A stretch of 36,319 nucleotides of DNA from Gammaproteobacteria bacterium. GTDB lineage: Bacteria > Pseudomonadota > Gammaproteobacteria > Pseudomonadales > Pseudomonadaceae. Below, piece after piece: positions 33,217 through 36,319 of the stretch. The notes below the pieces were generated by a model. The model saw only the letters and a list, made by a program, of their open reading frames with translations. It was not told the DNA's origin and searched no databases. The translations under genes were made by a program, and so were the position numbers. The stretch lies in the NCBI GenBank assembly GCA_903970465.1, contig CAJCIO010000029.1, forward strand, positions 1 through 36,319. The letters are read 5' to 3'. The stretch's first letter is position 1. Every line of letters starts with the position of its first letter.

Positions 33217-35294
33217 AGGGGGGCTCCATCGAGGCCGTGCGGCGGATGTTGTTCCGCCTCCGTGGCATCGATCACGACTTCCACGCCGGGTAACAGTGCC
33301 AGACGCAAACCACTCAACGCGTGCAACAAATGGACGCGCGCTTCTGCCCCTTCCAGGCCGACGCTTTGCACGTTCAGTGCACGGCGGGCGCGGTCCATGG
33401 TCATCAACAGACCCATGGGTGCAGGCACTCGTTCACGCGCCTTGAGGCACGCCGAGAAGTACCGGCCGACCTCCTTCAACACTTGGCGCAACAGCAGCCG
33501 CGACTCGTTTGGGACCCGCGGGGCATAGGCCAGAATATCCAGCAGATTGAGCGCCACGCGCACATCGCGCAGGGCGGCCCCGGTGTCCTGACCCGTCTGT
33601 GCCAGACGCGGCAGCTGCTGCATCAGTCGATCGAGCATGCGGATACCCGTGCGCCGCTGCTCGGCCAGGGTCGAGCGCTCGCTGAGGGTGACGATGTCCT
33701 TCCAGCTGAAATGCGTCAGGCGCTTGGCCGCCAGCTCGGTGCCGAACGGGCGCATGATCATCGTCCAGCCAAAGGCGAACGCCAACCCCACCGGCCCCGC
33801 CAGGTTGGAGTTGATGAAGGTGAAGAAATCCGCCGAGTAGGTTTCCTGCAGGCTGATGAAGGTCGCGGTGTTGACCAGCGACAGCAAGGTCGGCAAGTAG
33901 AATTTGGGCTGCAGCGTGAGGGTCCCCACCGCGATCATCGGCAGTGCGAACACCAGGACCAGCATCGGGAAATCGTGGACCGTGGGCAAGATGAGAAACA
34001 GATACAGGCTGGCAGCGATGACCGATACGGCGGTCCAGGTCATGAACCGGTAGATCTGCGGTGCGGGGTCGTCCATCGCCGCGAAAAAACTGCACGAAAC
34101 GCCCGCCAGAATCACCGCGCTGCCACCGTCCTGCCAGCCCATGTAAATCCATATCAGCGAGCCGACGATGATGGCCGAAATGGCCGTGGATGCCGAATAA
34201 AGCATCAGCCCGCGGTCGTAGAACGGCTTCAGGCGGCCCAACCGCCAGTGCCGGTAAACCGCTCGCCATGGCACGCGACTATCGGTGTGAATGGCAAATT
34301 CAAGCGTCCGGCAGTCCTGCCACAGGTCGATCCATTCGGTCAGCCGGAACAGCGCGTTGGACAGCAGCAACTGGCGGCGATCATCCAGCGCCTGCTCATC
34401 AGGCTGCAGCGCATCGATGCGCGCATGCAATTGCTGCCAGGCAGTGATGTCGGGCTGGGTGGTCGTCTGCTCCAGCCATTCCAGACAGTGCTCGAGCAGC
34501 GGCGCCATGGCGTCTACCAGTTCAGGGGTACGGCGCTCGATGGCGACCAGCGCATCATCGAGCGCATCGACGACCGGCAGCAGGTGAATCATGCGCCCGC
34601 GCAATTCCTGGATATTACGCAGCAACTGCGGGCGAGTGCCTTCGTGCGGCAACTGGCCGATCATCAGTTCCAGCGAATTGAAGGTCGGTACCATGGAGGC
34701 GCGCAGGCTGCCGACTTCATCGGCCTTGACGGTGCGGGACAGGAAGCGTGCGCTGTACGCCGTGGCCTCGGTGAACCACTTGCCAATTGCACCATCGACC
34801 ACGGGGGCGAGGCGCCTGGGCCAGAACACAGCCCCCACCACTGCCGCACAGACGATACCCAGGCAGATTTCCTGGAAGCGCGCCGAGGCGATATCGAACA
34901 CGGCGGTGGGGTTGTCCACCACGGGGAAGGCAATCAGCGGCATGGTGTAGCCGGCGAGCATGAACGCATAGCTGTTGGCGGTACGCACGTGCAGCGAGAT
35001 AAACAACAGCGTTCCGGTCCAGAGCGCGACGATGCACGACAACAATATAGGGCTCTGGCCGAACAGCGGCACGCAGACCACCGCCGCCGCGGCGCCGAGG
35101 AAGGTCCCGACCGCACGGTACACGGCCTTGGAGCTGGTGGGCCCGACGAAGGGACTGGAAACGATGTAGACGGTGGCCATGGCCCAGTAGGGTCGAGGCA
35201 TTTCGAGGCGCATGCCGATGTACAGCGCCAGCATTGAAGCGATGAAGGTGCGCAGACCGTAAAACCAATCCTTGAGGGGCGGAATGTCGCTCAT
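33213..35294 (-). CDS. FUSC-family efflux transporter (AaeB-like)
   Basis: A 693-residue inner-membrane transporter of the FUSC/AaeB family. It has two blocks of membrane helices: about 10-165 (LRTFIASMLALYIGMRLEMPRPYWAM, then MLAGYTMPLIAFPVV) and about 350-510 (ISAIIVGSLIWIYMGWQDG, FALPMIAVGTLTLQPKF). These are separated and followed by cytoplasmic helical regions. ATG 35294 is preferred to the TTG at 35306 although AAAGGA is only three bases from it. It starts eight bases after the marR stop and overlaps DUF1656. Family members export aromatic acids and similar organic anions. It is the energised component of this tripartite pump. Confidence 0.94.
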   Translation of the reverse strand: MSDIPPLKDWFYGLRTFIASMLALYIGMRLEMPRPYWAMATVYIVSSPFVGPTSSKAVYRAVGTFLGAAAAVVCVPLFGQSPILLSCIVALWTGTLLFISLHVRTANSYAFMLAGYTMPLIAFPVVDNPTAVFDIASARFQEICLGIVCAAVVGAVFWPRRLAPVVDGAIGKWFTEATAYSARFLSRTVKADEVGSLRASMVPTFNSLELMIGQLPHEGTRPQLLRNIQELRGRMIHLLPVVDALDDALVAIERRTPELVDAMAPLLEHCLEWLEQTTTQPDITAWQQLHARIDALQPDEQALDDRRQLLLSNALFRLTEWIDLWQDCRTLEFAIHTDSRVPWRAVYRHWRLGRLKPFYDRGLMLYSASTAISAIIVGSLIWIYMGWQDGGSAVILAGVSCSFFAAMDDPAPQIYRFMTWTAVSVIAASLYLFLILPTVHDFPMLVLVFALPMIAVGTLTLQPKFYLPTLLSLVNTATFISLQETYSADFFTFINSNLAGPVGLAFAFGWTMIMRPFGTELAAKRLTHFSWKDIVTLSERSTLAEQRRTGIRMLDRLMQQLPRLAQTGQDTGAALRDVRVALNLLDILAYAPRVPNESRLLLRQVLKEVGRYFSACLKARERVPAPMGLLMTMDRARRALNVQSVGLEGAEARVHLLHALSGLRLALLPGVEVVIDATEAEQHPPHGLDGAPL

Positions 35295-35302
35295 GAATCC
35301 TT

Positions 35303-35755
35303 TCAAGACAAATCCACCAACGGGCCCGGGGCGGCCTCTTCAAAGGCGCGCACCACGCGCAGGGCCGCCTCGAGATCGGCGGGATCAATGTCCTTGAGTA
35401 CGTCACGACGCAGGCGTACCAGCTCCGACTCGATGGATTCGGCCAATTCGCGACCGGTGGCGGTCAGGCTCAGGGCCTTGGCGCGACGATCGGTCGGGTC
35501 TTCGGTACGCACCACGAAGCCCGAACCGCACAACTGGTCGAGCAGGCGCACCAGCGACGGGCTCTCGAGGCCGGCTGCCTGGGCCACGGCCACCTGGCGC
35601 ACACCATCGCCGAGCCGCACGATGATCAGCAACGGCACGGCGCAGGCTTCGGTGATGCCATAGTTGGCGAGCGTGGTCTGGCAGATCCGCCGCCAATGCC
35701 GCGCGGCGACCACCATGCCACTGCTGATGTTGAGATGGAGCTTGTCGAGGTTCAT
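35303..35755 (-). CDS. MarR-family repressor of the efflux operon
   Basis: A 150-residue MarR regulator with the winged-helix core RQVAVAQAAGLESPSLVRLLDQL and the wing FVVRTEDPTDRRAKALSLTATGREL (DxRxK motif). ATG 35755 (MNLDKLHLN) is preferred. The in-frame ATG at 35797 lies within an 18-bp palindrome and only a few bases from the predicted transcription start, so it would leave almost no leader. Neither start has a strong ribosome site. The gene heads the operon marR-FUSC-DUF1656-HlyD-NodT and probably represses it through the palindrome. Ligand unknown; salicylate-like aromatic acids are usual for the family. Confidence 0.9.
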   Translation of the reverse strand: MNLDKLHLNISSGMVVAARHWRRICQTTLANYGITEACAVPLLIIVRLGDGVRQVAVAQAAGLESPSLVRLLDQLCGSGFVVRTEDPTDRRAKALSLTATGRELAESIESELVRLRRDVLKDIDPADLEAALRVVRAFEEAAPGPLVDLS

Positions 35756-35782
35756 GGACCGAGCGTCATGGGCAGAGAGTTG

Positions 35783-35800
35783 ACTATGAATATTCATAGT
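35783..35800. promoter_or_regulatory. Perfect 18-bp palindrome, candidate MarR operator
   Basis: ACTATGAATATTCATAGT is a perfect palindrome, typical in size and AT-richness of MarR sites. It lies 11-28 bases downstream of the best -10 candidate, where a bound repressor would block transcription. A partial second copy, ACTATCTATATTC at 35807-35819, matches 11 of 13 bases and overlaps the -10. The symmetry is seen; binding is inferred. Confidence 0.75.
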
Positions 35801-35812
35801 TTGCTAACTATC

Positions 35813-35842
35813 TATATTCCAGCAAGGTTCTCTTGTAGTCAA
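35813..35842 (-). promoter_or_regulatory. Candidate promoter of the marR-efflux operon
   Basis: On the minus strand, TTGACT (35842-35837) is followed after 18 bases by AATATA (35818-35813); TATAGA at 35816-35811 is an alternative -10. The predicted start near 35804 lies at the edge of the palindrome at 35783-35800 and leaves a leader of about 50 bases before ATG 35755. Sigma70-type match, moderate quality. Confidence 0.5.
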
Positions 35843-35917
35843 TAGTTACAATTTGCCTGCATCATTCATCGGCAATGGTGATTCATCTCGCCGGCGGAGC
35901 AGCCATCACGCCCTGAC

Positions 35918-36061
35918 CTACGCCAGGGCTCGTGCTAAAGCCAGCATTTGGGCGTCGTCGCGCAAGGCACCGACCGCTGGCCACCGCGAGACGGATAGCG
36001 GTCGCATCGGAGTGTGGAGCGCGCGCTGGAGGGAGGTTTCATTGTTGTTATCGAATTGCAT
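35918..36061 (-). CDS. Possible 47-residue small protein
   Basis: An open frame from ATG 36061 (MQFDNNNETSLQRALHTP) to TAG 35918, with AGGA nine bases before the start. The product has an acidic, Asn-rich N-terminus and a basic/hydrophobic remainder ending LALARALA. I recognise no family. It fills most of the 420-base gap between marR and the partial gene at the window end, and lies downstream of a terminator-like hairpin. No clear promoter is visible within the 55 bases before it. Its reality is uncertain; the ribosome site and lack of an alternative explanation support it. Confidence 0.4.
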   Translation of the reverse strand: MQFDNNNETSLQRALHTPMRPLSVSRWPAVGALRDDAQMLALARALA

Positions 36062-36116
36062 CTACTGGCTTCCTGTAAGCGCCAAGGACCGGGAAGCCGA
36101 GTCAAGGCAAGGAAAC

Positions 36117-36137
36117 CAAGGGGCATTGCGCCCCTTG
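36117..36137 (-). terminator. Hairpin after the partial gene, probable terminator
   Basis: CAAGGGGC (36117-36124) and GCCCCTTG (36130-36137) form an eight-base-pair perfect stem with a five-base loop. On the minus strand it is followed by GTTTCCTT, a poor T tract. It begins 40 bases past the stop of the partial gene at 36177, the expected position for its terminator. Confidence 0.5.
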
Positions 36138-36176
36138 TATCGCAATATGGTTAACGCAGAGGTCGCTGAGGCAGGA

Positions 36177-36319
36177 TCAGATCAACCCAGTCTCTTCATC
36201 ATTGATCAAATGGCTCAACCCACCCAGCGCTTCACGGGCATTGCTGCGGTCGGTGAGTTTGGCCTGGGCCGCTTCCGGCAGGTCGGTGACGCGGATCACG
36301 CCCTTGCTGGTGAGCACCT
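36177..36319 (-). CDS. 3' end of an unrecognised gene, truncated by the window edge
   Basis: The last 46 codons of a minus-strand gene that enters from the right edge. It reads VLTSKGVIRVTDLPEAAQAK and ends LINDEETGLI before TGA at 36177. Codon use is typical of the neighbouring genes and a hairpin follows. I do not recognise the family from this tail. No start or domain can be described. Confidence 0.7.
   Translation of the reverse strand, partial: VLTSKGVIRVTDLPEAAQAKLTDRSNAREALGGLSHLINDEETGLI

Noticed and set aside
33321..35237. A 638-codon plus-strand open frame
   Set aside because: It is antisense to the FUSC transporter, whose membrane pattern and neighbours are convincing. The shadow lacks recognisable domains.
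35935..36126. A 63-codon minus-strand open frame
   Set aside because: It overlaps the better-supported 47-codon frame, starts within the hairpin region and has no ribosome site I can see.

Overview
The window looks like a chromosomal segment of a fluorescent-group or putida-group Pseudomonas. The supporting signs are high GC throughout, Pseudomonas-type REP sequences (core GTAGGAGCAAGGCTTGCCCGCG), a cyd operon with cydP and cydX behind a candidate ANR box, and gene families typical of the genus. This placement rests on recognised families and motifs only; no database search was possible.

Region 1 (1-1116, + strand) is a two-gene toxin-antitoxin-like module: an excisionase-type helix-turn-helix protein overlapping a PIN-domain nuclease.

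Region 2 (1302-22982) is a large catabolic cluster, almost entirely on the minus strand. Read in the direction of transcription it holds: an aldehyde dehydrogenase; a type II HAD hydrolase; a PuuB-like FAD amine oxidoreductase; a Tat-exported family 5 solute-binding protein; two Dpp-like permeases; a fused double ATPase; a [2Fe-2S] subunit, an FAD/[2Fe-2S] subunit and a D-amino-acid-oxidase-like subunit, which together resemble HcnABC or opine-oxidase enzymes; an ArgE-like M20 deacylase; a GabD-like dehydrogenase; a TtuC-like dehydrogenase broken by a one-base frameshift; then a GabT-like aminotransferase, a HAD protein and an Lrp/AsnC regulator. A GhrA-like reductase (+) lies between the gabT-like and ttuC-like genes. 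A GNAT acetyltransferase and a bicupin (+) diverge from the right end. Genes from dppB to argE are chained by four ATGA overlaps, one 19-base overlap and one 1-base gap. This suggests a single import-and-oxidise unit for a secondary-amine amino acid (opine-like) or an N-acylated amino compound, feeding GABA, succinate semialdehyde and 2-oxoacid metabolism. The substrate is an inference.

Region 3 (23036-24220) is a cystathionine beta-lyase-type gene.

Region 4 (24345-27681, minus) is cydP-cydA-cydB-cydX-ybgE, encoding a bd-type quinol oxidase, with a candidate ANR/FNR box upstream. Two coupled membrane-associated GTPase genes (27855-30487, +) diverge from it.

Region 5 (30512-30664) is a REP cluster between convergent genes.

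Region 6 (30678-35755, minus) is a MarR-controlled efflux operon: marR, an FUSC/AaeB-like pump, a DUF1656 protein, an HlyD-type adaptor and a NodT-type outer-membrane lipoprotein. A perfect 18-bp palindrome sits at the likely transcription start. A 47-codon small ORF and the 3' end of an unrecognised gene finish the window.
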